Positions 41,759 to 52,914 of a DNA stretch of 64,000 bases are shown here, piece after piece (position 1 is the first letter of the stretch; the number at the start of each line of letters is the position of its first letter). A model generated the notes under the pieces. The model was not told the DNA's origin, searched no databases, and was given only the letters and a program-made list of their open reading frames with translations. The stretch spans positions 521,207 to 585,206 of the forward strand of contig NW_019154050.1 of NCBI RefSeq assembly GCF_001653235.2, read 5' to 3'. The DNA is from Pochonia chlamydosporia 170. Its lineage: Eukaryota > Ascomycota > Sordariomycetes > Hypocreales > Clavicipitaceae. A program made the translations under genes and the position numbers.

Positions 41759-44045
41759 TCATGTACTCTGCTCGTTTTGGAATAAACCACTATTCGAATT
41801 GTCACATGAGCCAAACAGTGACATATCAAGATTCATTTCCATTCTTAACGTGTCCATCCAACTGGAATTAGAGGTAAGGTAGGGGTTGAATGGCGGAAGA
41901 CTGTCATGAGCGTTCATGCCCATTCCGAAGTCCATCGCTGGATCGGTGTTAATTAGCCCTGATAGGTCACCAAAAGTAGGGGAACCAGTGGTGCCATTCT
42001 GCATATCCTGGCCAGGCCAATCACTGTGTGCCGTGAAGGGCTGTAGCGTAGTTTGGGTTGAAGGGTTGTGAAAGAACTGTGCAGGCTGATGTTTACCCTG
42101 AGAGAGTGACTTGTTCCGATTTGAGTTTTTGTGTGGTAGACGGTGCTCGTACGGCACGCCCAAGTTTTCGTCTGTCATATTTTCGGACATTCGTTTTCTT
42201 TTCTTTGCGCGCCTCGGTTTCGGATATCTGTCCAGCAAAACGTCAACTATTACATAGACAACAGCCATCGAAGCCGCAGTCGACTCCTCGGTAGAGGCCT
42301 CCCCGTTCATAATTCGCAGCGCAATATTAATGTTCTCTGCGTCATCCTCGGAACATGTCGCACGTTCCACCCTCAGGTCGTACGGTATGTGCCTCGCCAG
42401 CTTTGGAGCATGCCGAAGGATGAATTCTCTGGATTTATCAGGCTTCAAATGAGACTTAGCAATGCCAACCAGTCTGTCTCGACCCTTTCTCAATATATTG
42501 TCTGAGGAGATTTCATACAGCATCTCTCGTCGGGCTTTCATAAAGATCAACTGATCCAGTGTCTGGCATGTGCGGTTATAGTCGGCTTCTGTATACCACG
42601 AGTGAAAGCCAAATGGGTTTATTGTTGGCACAGTGTGTGGGCCCTCCACTGTCTCTTGCTCGGGTTCTGTGTCCGATTCCGTCTCCATGACTTGCTCTGT
42701 CTTCGGGTCGATCGCAGCCAGGCGCCGCCACAACAAGTCAATAAAGGAGGTAAGCCCATCGTAGAAGAAGTCAGTATGGTCTCCGTCGTCGTCATGGTTG
42801 CCACCACCACCGCCGTCAGTACCGCTATCACTACAGTCGTTTTCAGCATTATTTTTGTCTGTGTCGGTGATTTTGTCGTTACCAAATTTGGGCATGCCGA
42901 AACTTGCAACTGTGTAATCGTCAGCGAGGCATGGTTTGCTGTCGTTTGAGGACTGACCTTCTAGGAACGTAAATATTGTGATTGCGGTGACGCCATAATA
43001 CTCAGCTACTTTCGATACTAGTTTGAGCATTCGGTTGACGGCACATGTACAGGCATACATGGTCGTATCTTCGCGTTTGGTAGGTCGAGGAACAGATTGT
43101 GGCCATAGTTTGGGGTGTGTTGTTATCCCAGACAAATAGTATCCCACACTGCTCGTAGAAGCGACGGCCGTCTTCAAAAAGTTTGTGTGGGAAAAAGTTA
43201 CAGAAAATATCTCATGGCCCTTTACTCCATTTTCCTTACATTCTTGCCAAAACTCCCTGAGATTTATGGTGCGGCCTGCGCTACTTTTCATTCTAGCCAT
43301 GGCCGCGGATTGTCGGATGCCTTTTAGCCTTTTGCTTTGCGCTCTTGTTGGCTTCCTGACAAGTATTTGGCTACCGGTGTTAAAATATTTTGCGTATTTG
43401 AGAATGCTCTTCTCCACAGTCCCTTTCGTTTTGTCCTTCGGAGTGTCTAATTGCGCGTCGAGTTCGGACTCTGCATCATCTGCATCATCTGCATCGTCTG
43501 CATCGTCTGCATCGTCTGCATCGTCTGCATCGTCTGCATCGTCTGCATCGTCTGTATCGTCTGTATCGTCGGTATCGTTGGTATCGTCGATCGGAGCTTG
43601 GGGAGTGCCTGTAACTCGTGCAGCAAACCCCGACATGCTCGGATCAGATGGACGCTGAGGTGAGTTCCTCTGTTGACTATTGACCTCGACCTCTCTGTAT
43701 CCATAGGTTAGTTCCCCGACTCGGTTGCAATTGCCACAGAACGCACAGTTTAGGGCCAAGCCAAACGCCTGACTTGAAAATCTTTGCTCGAGTGTCTTCC
43801 TGAGGAGCATCATGATTCTGCAAATTCAGCTTCAGGGCGCATCGTACATGTGGAATAGCATCTTCGTTACAAAGTTCGATTTGGAATTGCTCCTCGATAG
43901 CGTGAAGGTTGGTGCTATAAGACCGGTACAATATCCACTGGTTGCCAGAAACTTGTGCTTCCGCAACACACCTGGAGAACTCGTCGTCGTTAAGGAATTC
44001 CTCTCGCAAATAGTCGGAAATCTTGGCAAGCAAATTCATCTCCAT
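41759..44045 (-). CDS. Hypothetical 744-aa nuclear-type protein with Asp-Asp-Ala repeat
   Basis: Exons 44045-43747 and 43694-41759. The 52-bp intron has a GTGCGT donor, CTAAC branch and TACAG acceptor and restores the frame exactly, although an unspliced reading is also locally open. Parts in order: N-terminal helical block (LLAKISDYLREEFLNDDEF), a DDT/DDA repeat of about 40 residues, a conserved-looking region (INLREFWQECKENG, FSVTFSHTNFLKTAV), an acidic Gly stretch, RRAKKRKRM nuclear signal, and an Asn/Ser-rich tail with GMNAHDSLPP. The composition suggests a transcription regulator, but no DNA-binding domain is recognised. Confidence 0.68.
43472..43589. repeat. 9-bp microsatellite inside a coding exon
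   Basis: About thirteen units of a 9-bp motif (consensus GCATCGTCT on the plus strand) drift from GCATCATCT at one end to GTATCGTTG at the other. On the minus strand it encodes Asp-Asp-Ala, then Asp-Asp-Thr. The 9-bp unit keeps the frame, so copy-number change would vary length without breaking the gene. Confidence 0.9.
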
Positions 44046-44646
44046 CTCCGTCGTGAAAGAGGGAACGAAGCTGACGCCAGAAAGAACGAAAAAAAAAAAA
44101 AAAAAGGCGAGGGTATCCCTGGCTACACCCTTCCTTGCTACTTGGAGCAGGCTCTAACATCTTTGTAATAATTAGACTATTTCACTGAGCTACGCAACGG
44201 AATGAACGGGGATTAATTCTTGCCATGCATATTGTGGTCTCGGCGAAGTTGGCCATTGGGAGGAGGGGTGTCGTTTGGTCGACAATGTCGACATCGTCGA
44301 CCAAATGACACCCCTCCCCGAAATGGGCCGTCTCGTGCTGTACTGCAAGAAGTCACATTGCGGCCTGTTCCCCCGGCCATGTGAGCACAAAAGTCTTTTT
44401 GTCATCTCCATTATCCATTTCCTAGCTAGGAAATTTGCCCAGACCCTGGTGCTTTCAGGAGAAGTTTGAGCCTCTATTGTCAACCACAATGCGCGATGGA
44501 AGTTACCTCAGATCGGACCGACCCCGGCATCAGAGGACAAACGATTGTTGAAAAGTCATGATGGAACTACTTAAAATGAGGCTGTCCATGCAGGAATGGC
44601 GGTGAGTTAGTTGCCTTGTTGGCGCCATCATTCCATCTCCGATACT
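44046..44646. other. Intergenic region with poly-A tract and long palindrome
   Basis: A homopolymer A run at about 44086-44104 lies just upstream of the 744-aa gene. The palindrome is listed separately. No gene supported. Confidence 0.4.
44262..44317. repeat. 56-bp near-perfect palindrome (A)
   Basis: Arms 44262-44283 and 44296-44317 pair over 22 bp with one mismatch. The middle contains ATGTCGACAT, itself a 10-bp palindrome on the same axis. In all, 26 of 28 base pairs match. It contains three GTCGAC sites. Not in a recognised gene. Confidence 0.85.
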
Positions 44647-45628
44647 ATGCTGCAGAAAGAGCATTCAACTTTGACCCTGAGTCAACAAATCGGACTTTCA
44701 ATTTGCTTCGGGCCACAATTTCTCATTCTTACAGCAGCAGTACTGCTCACAAAACTCATACAACATGACTCACCCAAAAGCCGCAAATTTCCTTGTTGGT
44801 TCATGTCTGTCTTGTTGTTTCTTATTGTGGCAGGACTTGTGGTTGGTGTATTTTTCGTGGTGGTAGCATGGACTGGTCTGGGAAAACATACACCAGATTA
44901 TTGGGCGGATATCGAATTATCTTTCATGCTACTCTGGAGCATGCTTTTAGAGGTGAGTGCAACTTTTGTATGAAGTGGGTAATAAGGCTAACATCAACAA
45001 GAGTGTGGTGTTCACTCGCCTGGTAGCGAATGCCTTAGGAGGAACGTTGATTAAAAGATTATTGCAACTCTTATCTGTTATCGGTATTGCGTTGCTAATA
45101 GTGGATATTGCTTTTTTCGCAGCAGACTTGCGGGTCGGGACGTTTATTCCGTATACGACGATGTTGGCTGTAGCTTTATTTCGTGGATCGATGGCACTTG
45201 GCTACTGCATTATGCGTATCATAGCGGTTTTTCAAAAGACGGGAAGGAAGGGAAACACCTGGGTCACTCTTAACATCCGCATTCCTTTCGAAGTGGCCGG
45301 GTTTGCACTATCATTTCTCTCGCTTTCTGACAGATTATCGCGCATGGATTACAAACTGGTAAGTGGCCTTTCTAGCTGTACCGTAAAGACACTAATCAAG
45401 TAGGTTCAAAACGGTATATTTGTCATTATTGGGATTTTGCATGTTGCCACGCGAACTAGGAGGTATCTCAAGGACAAAGTCGAGAACCGAAAAAATAGCA
45501 TGTTGGAACTAAGTAGTGCGATACCTGGAGAAGGAAGGCGAGCCATGTCAGTATCGGACATATCAAGAACAGGCACAGTAAAGGGTGACTCCGAGGTTGA
45601 GCTCGTGACTAGGAAGGACAATGTATAG
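44647..45628 (+). CDS. Polytopic membrane protein, about seven TM segments
   Basis: Exons 44647-44952, 45002-45358 and 45404-45628 with introns of 49 and 45 bp (GTGAGT/GCTAAC and GTAAGT/ACTAAT), both in phase 0, give 295 aa. Hydrophobic segments: QQIGLSICFGPQFLILTAA, FMSVLLFLIVAGLVVGVFF, a third near the exon 1 end, RLLQLLSVIGIALLIVDIA, TTMLAVALFRGSMALGYC, FEVAGFALSFLSL and NGIFVIIGILHVA. A cytoplasmic Ser/Arg-rich tail ends it. Topology resembles small fungal seven-TM proteins but no signature motif identifies a family. Confidence 0.75.
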
Positions 45629-46059
45629 TGTACTGTTGATAGATCCGTTGTCATACAGAATAGAGCGGTGTGCAAAAGCCAAGCCAGGATAGCTGGGAAG
45701 GACACAATGCAGTATCTGTAACCCACCTGCTTGAACATGATATAAAGTAGAGTTCAGGTCAGTTTGGATTTGCATGGGCATTAGAGGCTTACATCCCCAA
45801 GGAGCCCATTCCACTGCATAGACCCCTGTGGCGGCACCACCATGAGCGCTTTCATAGTCTGCTTCTATATAGCCCAAGGATGACAAATGGAATATTGACC
45901 AAGCCGGAAATCTCAGTCGACCTTCTTGACCGACTGGCGTGAGGCACGGGCTACGTGAGCTTGTAAATGATATATAATGAAAAGTGATAGCTAACTCCCA
46001 CCTGTAGCAAATTCCTCTTTTCCTCTCGTCCTTTACCCTACTCTATCGCACGAAGGACG
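45629..46059. other. Intergenic stretch, promoter of the next gene
   Basis: 430 bp without a supportable gene. Pyrimidine-rich sequence at 46005-46055 precedes the next start codon. Confidence 0.35.
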
Positions 46060-47088
46060 ATGCTTGGCTTCAACGCCGCGACCCGCCTACATCGCCGGGC
46101 TATGGCATGGGCAGATGGCATCGTGGGGATCGAACTACCAGAAGATACGCTAACAAAGCTTGAAAAACAAAAGGCCGCCGCGCTTCTCGTGGCACAGACT
46201 CGTCTTGCGAACGGAACCCTTCAAAAGGCGCATTTGCAATCTCTGGTAGAACTAGTATCAGGGATAACCAACAGGTAATGGCAACTCCTCGACCAATATC
46301 AGCACAGCGTGTTTGTGCATTGCATGAATGCACCCTCAGCAAAGGATATGCAGCCGATAGATACCTTTCAAGCCCAACAAACCACTGACGAGTACGACTC
46401 TAAGGAAACCACAACCAAGAAACGCAAAACAACCAGTGTTTCAAGGCAAAGCCATGCCCAAAAATGCACCAAACTCGCATCTTTAACCAAGGACCATGCC
46501 ATCCTTCCGACTGAGCGGAGTGGGGGCAGAAGCTTGTCGAATGAGGTCAAAAATCCAAAAGACGAAGACGAAATGCTGACACCTCGGCCTGGGAACCTCT
46601 ACTTGGTTCGGTGTCGCCAGTCAGAATACATTCCGGCCGTTGTTCTATTTCCCGGATCCGCTGAAGGCCTATTTTCGGTTGAGAATACTGACCTTATGAG
46701 TTTGAAGATATGCTGTAGCTACAATCAGCAACAGAACATTTTATCCTGCCGATATACACGGGGAATATGCTTCCCTGTCAAGCTTTTTAATTGCGACAAT
46801 CCAGAAAACGGAGATGACGAATGGGTGTCAGCGACAAATCTCAGTCCATTAGATCCTACTACAAGTTTATCGACGCCACATGCGAGAAGGGTTTCAGAGT
46901 ATATGCAGAAATATGGTCATTATGTAAACGACTCTGCTGCGAAAACCCACTTAGTTCCACAAACCGAGAGAAGACGAAAAGTCCCAAGTCGTAGACTGGA
47001 CGATACAATTCCTCGCAGCGAAAGTACGCGAACTCAAGTGACCAATAATGGGAAGGACAAACCTATGGCAATATCACGATTGGTTTGA
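46060..47088 (+). CDS. Hypothetical protein with PWWP/Tudor-like segment
   Basis: First exon 46060-46274 (MLGFNAATRLHRRAM..., a helical 71-aa block rich in Ala/Leu). Donor GTAATG at 46275. The second exon is open to 47088, but its acceptor is unclear: the frame-compatible choices are 46307 (intron only 33 bp) or 46436 (162 bp). With the first the protein is 331 aa. The second exon has a basic stretch (KKRKTTSVSR), then PRPGNLYLVRCRQSEYIPAVV ... WVSATNLSPLD. This recalls PWWP/Tudor-type barrels that read chromatin, but it is only a suggestion. Exon structure needs transcript evidence. Confidence 0.55.
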
Positions 47089-47170
47089 AGAGTGATATGC
47101 ACTCTGTAGAGCTATGTCCGGTTGTTCCGCTTCAGCTCATCCAATTTCCGCTTAAATGGTACCAAAAATG

Positions 47171-47227
47171 TATATGTTCCGGGCCAGTCGCGAACGGATC
47201 CAATTCGCGAATCGCCCGGAACATATA
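47171..47227. repeat. 57-bp palindrome (B)
   Basis: Outer arms 47171-47184 and 47214-47227 pair perfectly over 14 bp (TATATGTTCCGGGC). Inner arms TCGCGAA/TTCGCGA pair over 7 bp on the same axis, with a GGATCC at the centre. Same span as palindromes A and C, different sequence. Confidence 0.8.
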
Positions 47228-47398
47228 TAAAGTTTAGAATAACCGGGACTTTCAAAGAGCATGAAGAATATTCCCTTCTCCTACCTCCCATTGTCCCGAT
47301 TTGCGTGTTCTTGATTGATCATGTAAGTGAATCCAGCTGATCTGGAGTGTACGAGGATTAGAGGGTTTAGTGTGGTCGCAGGGACATTAGCCACCCAT

Positions 47399-47454
47399 GG
47401 GGGAGTGCAAAATGTACCACGATTTGGACATTGCGGTAGATTTTGCACTCCCCC
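47399..47454. repeat. 56-bp palindrome (C)
   Basis: Outer arms 47399-47413 and 47440-47454 pair perfectly over 15 bp (GGGGGAGTGCAAAAT). Pairing continues with mismatches (TACC/GGTA and beyond) towards the centre. Same span as A and B. Confidence 0.8.
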
Positions 47455-47754
47455 AAACGTATGTTTGCCGTAACCGGTGCAACCAAATTACTTTCCCCAG
47501 GTGGACAAAACGCACCGATGAGAGGCCGAACGCACGGTTCATGGCTGGCAGCAGAAGCAACCCGATATTACCAACCGCTCTATCCCACGACAGCCTCATT
47601 TTCCAAGTTAGAGTCCAGCAAAATGAAGCTGCCAATCTTTGTATTTTAATTTTGATCCCTCCAAGTATAAATTGGTGCCAGACCCCAAGGATTTAATCCA
47701 CATCAGCTCTTTCTCCCCTCAGATGCTGTGGGATGTATTCTTTGACTCCTCAAA

Positions 47755-48682
47755 ATGACCGAAAAGAATAAATATTGGTGCCTGGCCATTGCGGCGTGGG
47801 CGAATCCCGGAAGCGTGCATAAACCTGAATCTACCTCTACTGAATACGCCTCCGACCAGCTTGCGATAGCTGCCGCCAAAAACCCTCAGGACTCAGGCAT
47901 TGCCTTGCTAAACGAGGATAACATCACGGCTCGTTTGCAAAAGCTAGTGGACTCTCGGGGATTCGAAAGCATGCTCAAGCTCCGGCAATCTCCAACGACA
48001 GATGATCTTGAAAACCTAGTCAACATAGCGTCCCATCTAAAGGAACTTGACTTTCCAGAATATGAGGACCGCGAGGAATACGCTGACGTTATGTCTCCAA
48101 AACAGCTGACTGAATATCTTTCGTCAATCCTTATAGGGCGGATGTGCAAACTTCTCTGCATCAATCCTCCAGAGACATTGTCCTCCAAGACTTTATATTC
48201 TGAATTGCTACGATTGTACACTGTTGCGTCTTGTCCTAGAGCTGGTCTACCTCCACCACCACCTCCTCCTCTGTATCAAGTGGCAGTACGTGGCAGCTTA
48301 TCGCAGGGAATACGCCCAGCCCATCCGTCCAATCAAGGACTGAATCAAGGAAGACTGAAAATACTGCGGCCTCATACGGTAAGTTGCTGCTAGTTATGCT
48401 CATAGAGCTCAAACTACAATATCTGACTTCTCATAGGAACAGAAGCAGCGGGGTCTTTTCAGGCGAGTTTGGGACGGTATCAAGAAGTTTGGACACCGCG
48501 TTGGTGGCTCGCTGTCAGACGGAGCATCCCTCCAGAATGCCCACCTTCACAAATTCTGCCCTGCGTACTTAGGTTGTTCAACACGACCAACATGGAAAGT
48601 GAAGGTGGGTGGGAACTCCACCCATCGATCAAAAGCGTTATGGCTGCAAAGTTTCTTGAAGTGTTGTACTGGTGGCGGCTGA
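47755..48682 (+). CDS. Hypothetical 289-aa protein with poly-proline stretch
   Basis: Exons 47755-48378 and 48437-48682 over a 58-bp intron (GTAAGT donor, CATAG acceptor) in phase 0. The first part is helical (NITARLQKLVDSRGFESML, DDLENLVNIASHLKEL, MSPKQLTEYLSSILIGRM). A run of seven prolines follows (about residue 165) and a basic aromatic C-terminus (RGLFRRVWDGIKKFGHRVG). Family unknown; the proline run may bind SH3/WW-type domains. Confidence 0.6.
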
Positions 48683-49023
48683 AATTGCGAGGTGGTTGGG
48701 GGTTGGCGGTTGCTTCTGTTGAACATGATACAACATCACGTGCAGGGTCCAGCCCGTGCCTCCCATAAATAGCGTATGTTGGCGGCAATCTCTAGGTTAC
48801 AGAATCAACACACACTTTCATCTGTGTTCCGTTGTGACCTTCAACAGGTTCATGGCCAATGCACATAGATATAAATCCACGCCTGTCACCTGTCTATTCG
48901 TTTGGTGTTTGTCGCCTATATATTTAGTGTTTAGCCCTCTCTTTCACGATTTTCTTTATAGTTTTATCAGTTTTTGTCCAGCTATACCTTGATTACTACA
49001 TCTGGTTTTCTCTCGCCATTTCA
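48683..49023. other. Intergenic stretch, AT-rich promoter-like
   Basis: 340 bp of AT/CT-rich sequence in front of the next start. Nothing else seen. Confidence 0.3.
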
Positions 49024-49545
49024 ATGCCTTGTCAACGACATTACGAGGGGGCATTGTCAATACATCGAACAATACATTATGCCAGCCTTTACTGTTGCCA
49101 TATCTATTACTCCGAGCCATGCGAATGCGACGAGAATGGTGATTGTACTGAGAACGTTGATTTACAATTCAGCTTCGAAATATGCGGGGAGTGCAAAGCT
49201 GTTCTTCACCAGAAACCGATACCAACGGCTCTTTCGATACTATGTCTAGTTTGGGCTGCTCGGGACCATATTGTGCGCGGGGACATAGTTGATTGCGCTG
49301 CGATTGCTTTAGCGGCTGAAGACCTAGATTATTTCAAGAGACACGAGGGCTGTGGGTGGACTGCGCCGGAACTTGCTTGGCGAGAAATTCGACGCATTAT
49401 TGATGATGTAGATCCATCGTCTATCTATATTGTGGATGACCGCATCTCGCTTAATGGGAGTGAATACGACATGGAACGAAACATGGTGGATTCAATAATT
49501 GAATACGTAGGGCGTGGTGTAGTTATTGAGATGCCGCAGTCGTAA
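49024..49545 (+). CDS. Hypothetical 173-aa cysteine-rich protein
   Basis: Intronless ORF with ATG at 49024. The N-terminal half has paired cysteines (YCCHIYY, EPCECDENGDC, EICGEC), suggesting metal binding. The second half is acidic and helical (AAIALAAEDLDYFKRHEGC, WREIRRIIDDVDPSSIY). No signal peptide. Family unknown; one of a run of small unknown genes at 47-56 kb. Confidence 0.55.
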   Translation: MPCQRHYEGALSIHRTIHYASLYCCHIYYSEPCECDENGDCTENVDLQFSFEICGECKAVLHQKPIPTALSILCLVWAARDHIVRGDIVDCAAIALAAEDLDYFKRHEGCGWTAPELAWREIRRIIDDVDPSSIYIVDDRISLNGSEYDMERNMVDSIIEYVGRGVVIEMPQS

Positions 49546-49905
49546 ACTCTTCAATAATTTCAGCTAGAATACGATGGAATTAGACATGGATGTGCGTGGT
49601 GTGGGTGTGCAGGTGATTTTGGGTATCCGCCTGCATCCAGGCTTTGCGGTGGGTTTTAAAAGGAATTTGGACTTTTGCTTGCTATTTTCTGTGCTTGCGG
49701 TTGGATATAGCATTCTTGACCTATAAATGGGTGCTGAGCCTAATTCACTTCCCCTTGCAGCATTAATGAAGCTCTCACTTGTAATTAGTCGACACGTGCT
49801 CAACACTGAGAACTTCCTCCGAATATGAATAATTTGCCAACACACTTCTAGCTGTTCGTTCTTCCACCTTCCATCCCACTTCTGAACGCCTTTTTATCCC
49901 CGAGG
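49546..49905. other. Intergenic stretch
   Basis: 360 bp; GT-rich at 49590-49640, pyrimidine-rich before the next start. No gene supported. Confidence 0.3.
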
Positions 49906-50914
49906 ATGTCGGACCAAGTCAACACGCTCTTTGAAGGCAATTCGGGGTCAACGTATCTGGCCGGTGTGGCACAGACATCGGATGAATGCCTACCCCAGCA
50001 CACATATCAGCGGATGCATCAGCAGATATATGAGAAGCTCTTCTGGAACCGTACAGAGATTTATTTGGAAAATATTCTTCCTCAGTGGCCTATTTTCCAT
50101 CCAGACGAAGTAAGGGCTATGCGGCAAAGATATCTTACTTCGCAGAGTTCCGACAACGATCGACTATCTATATTAGTTCTGGTTGATTTGGCGGATATTA
50201 CAAATCCGTTTCATAGCCAGGATATTCTCGAGTTCCAGTTCAGTGTCCTATATACAAGAACCCTACAAATCCATGCACTCTTGGCACTTTACTGGGTATG
50301 TCGCGGATTTCACAGCCTGGCGAACGAACATATCGTTAAAGCATTTCACCTGGGAATGTTCTCTTGGTAATATAGCATCGCATCCGGTATAGAATTTCAA
50401 AACCTAATACTTCAATAGCGCTCAGTGGGATGGTGCTTCGTTGCAGCGGCATTTCCCAGATATCGTTGCACTCTGGTGCTGCTGCTTCATTGTCTGGTAA
50501 AACCTCTTCAGTCCCCTTCCCGTTTCCTCAGCCCAGAAAGGTTTAGCTAATACCAACAGCGAGTATCCCATACATACAGAAGTGAATGCCATTCCAAACT
50601 TGTATAAGTGCCTACCATTACCATCAAAAGAAGATATCATACGAAGCTTCGGTAGTAATGCGGGAGCCTTTTTCGAGCTCCGAACCGCTTATATCTCACC
50701 ACGGCTTGCCGCAATTTCCCGACCACAGTTACAGTGTCCGACTCTAGAGTCCATCAAAGTCACGGGCCCTCTCGCAATCCTCAAAGACCGCTATGTAAGG
50801 ACACACAGGTTCGGTCAGTCTCTCGCACAGGGGGATTTTACGTCTGTCGCGTCGTACATCGAAAACCTACAAAACTCAGGCCCAACCTACAGACGTTGGG
50901 CATTTCCTTCGTAA
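49906..50914 (+). CDS. Hypothetical 297-aa protein
   Basis: Three exons (49906-50366, 50419-50496, 50560-50914), introns 52 and 63 bp with CTAAT and GCTAAT branch sequences, all phases agreeing. The middle part reads LQIHALLALYWVCRGFHSLA, HLGMFSCAQWDG, FPDIVALWCCCFIVCEYPI. This vaguely resembles the middle homology region of fungal transcription factors, but there is no Zn2Cys6 cluster. Family unknown. Confidence 0.58.
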
Positions 50915-51554
50915 GGTTCTACTCGCACCTAAAAACGGCCTCTGAAAGGGAAACACTGACAACGTTACAGGGAAAGATTCTGTCTGTACAAGTTGGCAGC
51001 CATATGTTCCAATAGCAGTCAGAGACATACCTGCCTATCGCTAGTTCAAAAATCGCTTGATTACTTATGCCCGCTCCCCGAGTGCTTTACACATACGGAC
51101 TTTAACTCAATATGCCTGCTATACTCCAAGTTATGGGCAGCGGAGCAGAGAGCGTGCTAAGATTTCGACAAGTTTTGGAAGGGCCGAGTAGGGTGCGGAC
51201 GAAATGCCTATTATCGCAGTAATCATTTGGATAACTATCTTGTATTTACGTTTAATTTGTTGAAGAAGCTTAATATTCATACCCGTTTATGCGTCCATCA
51301 AGTGTATTGGTGACTCTATTGCGATTGTTTAATAAGCTTTTTCTGCGGTCTTAAGCCGATATCGCAAGGTTGGCATGGTTAAAAGACGAATTAGAAAGTG
51401 GCGAGAGAGACTGAGATTGTTGTTAAGGGCTTTGACATATCACTTCAACATATTATATATGCACCATTCGCCGCTACGCTTTAGCAAACCGGAGCTAAGG
51501 TTCACCACTCAAAGACAGAATTTACTGTAACTGAACGAGATTTAGGTCGACAAG
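50915..51554. other. AT-rich intergenic stretch
   Basis: 640 bp of AT-rich sequence with no frame worth reporting. Confidence 0.35.
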
Positions 51555-51849
51555 ATGCTGGAAGAATATTTCGAATGTGTAAGTCTGTCAGTGCGTACCC
51601 GCAGATCTTGACTAACAGCTGCTATAGCACTGCAAGATCTTACATCGCACTAAGACCCGTTGTCCTACATGCAACTATTTATACAATGTTTTCCGCGATC
51701 AAGTTCAGAGAAGGGCGTATACTCCTATCGGCTCTCATCCGACAACGTTAGTATATGAGACACGAGATAATGAGGGAAATTGGAGGCAAGTTTTTGAGAA
51801 GGATGGTGAAATACAGTGGAATGATAAATGGCATAAGAAATCTTGTTGA
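51555..51849 (+). CDS. Hypothetical 81-aa protein with Cys/His cluster
   Basis: Exons 51555-51578 and 51628-51849 over a 49-bp intron (GTAAGT donor, GACTAAC branch, CTATAG acceptor). Splicing creates ECHCKILHRTKTRCPTC, a CxC...CxxC cluster with two His that could bind zinc. The rest is charged and ends KWHKKSC. The textbook intron inside the cluster is the main support. It is too short to show clearly as a single open frame. Family unknown. Confidence 0.58.
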
Positions 51850-52038
51850 ATAGTGTGAAACATTACAGATGTACTTCAATTCTACTGGTAAGCTCAAATT
51901 TACTGCTATTGTAATACGGTATAGCCGCGTTCGCTTAAACCCACGACGGTCGGTGGCGTCAGAGTCCCATCTATAAGTAATGGCCACTACCGCGGTACTG
52001 AATGTCGCTGTTACATTGTAAGTACTCATTATTCGAGA

Positions 52039-52476
52039 ATGGAGATCTTGTGGAAACGTATCCCTTGTGACCTTTTATGGGTAGATCATGGTGCAGTGCA
52101 ACACAGTCTCCCTTTGCGACCTCGCGACTTCCAAATCGAAAATCTTAAGGAATTTAAGAAAAATTCTATTTATATTTGGAGCATACCGAATAGTAAGTAA
52201 CTATATGTTATCGGTTCTAGTATGCGACTGACATTCTTAGATACACCACTTCCGGACAATATGGTAGTGCGGCACATAAATCATGAACTCTATCAATTGG
52301 AATATAAAAGTAAAATGACCCAGTCATCGGATCCTCAACAAACACTGGAAGAATTTATTCACTTAATTGGATGGCGCTGGAAAAAGAATGCATGGATTGC
52401 TTGGAGGTCTCTTGTAGGTGGGAATGCGGGGACTACAGGAGAGACAGACCATTACACGGACGAGGTCCAGGATTAG
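52039..52476 (+). CDS. Hypothetical 129-aa protein
   Basis: Exons 52039-52192 and 52241-52476 over a 48-bp intron (GTAAGT donor, GCGACTGAC branch region, TCTTAG acceptor), phase 1. Reads MEILWKRIPCDLLWVDHGAV, then LRPRDFQIENLKEF and, after splicing, PLPDNMVVRHINHELYQLEY. Tryptophan-rich and globular-looking. Family unknown; same strand and style as its neighbours. Confidence 0.55.
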
Positions 52477-52914
52477 GCCCGTCCGCGATGCTGGCTGCAC
52501 TAAGATGTCGGCTACGCAACGGGATCGCGAGGTCAATAATGAGAGCCTCAGGCACTAACTGAAGGAGGGCTATAATTTGGATCTTGCTTTATTCCACTTA
52601 ACCTCTCGTCTTCATCATTCTTCGCAGCTTCTATTTCTTAATGTCCTGTCCGATACTTGCAAGAGCCTCTCTATCCAAAATGCACTCGTCCTTCTATAAC
52701 TTGTGTTAATGTATCTACCTTTCCCTCATTGGCCTTATTATCCCCCGAGACTGTCCTGTGACTAGTATGATGGCTTTCACTGCCCCATCACTTGCCTCTC
52801 ATAATCGGAAGACAACTGCGGCCGTAGCTTCACGCAGAGTGGGAATCTAAAGGTAAGTGTTGTTAGTAATGCTATGAATAGACACTTAACAAGCTAACAT
52901 TAAAACTTCTCTAG
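52477..52914. other. Intergenic stretch
   Basis: 440 bp, CT-rich, containing an apparent intron (GTAAGTGTT near 52855 to TCTCTAG near 52914) that would belong to the zinc-finger relic that follows. Confidence 0.3.

Larger units (their letters stand above)
47089..47754. other. Intergenic region with two long palindromes
   Basis: Palindromes B and C are listed separately, 171 bp apart. Small frames here are explained by the palindromes. No gene supported. Confidence 0.4.

Noticed and set aside
43451..43663. Plus-strand frame of repeated CIV units
   Set aside because: Antisense reading of the 9-bp microsatellite in the 744-aa gene.
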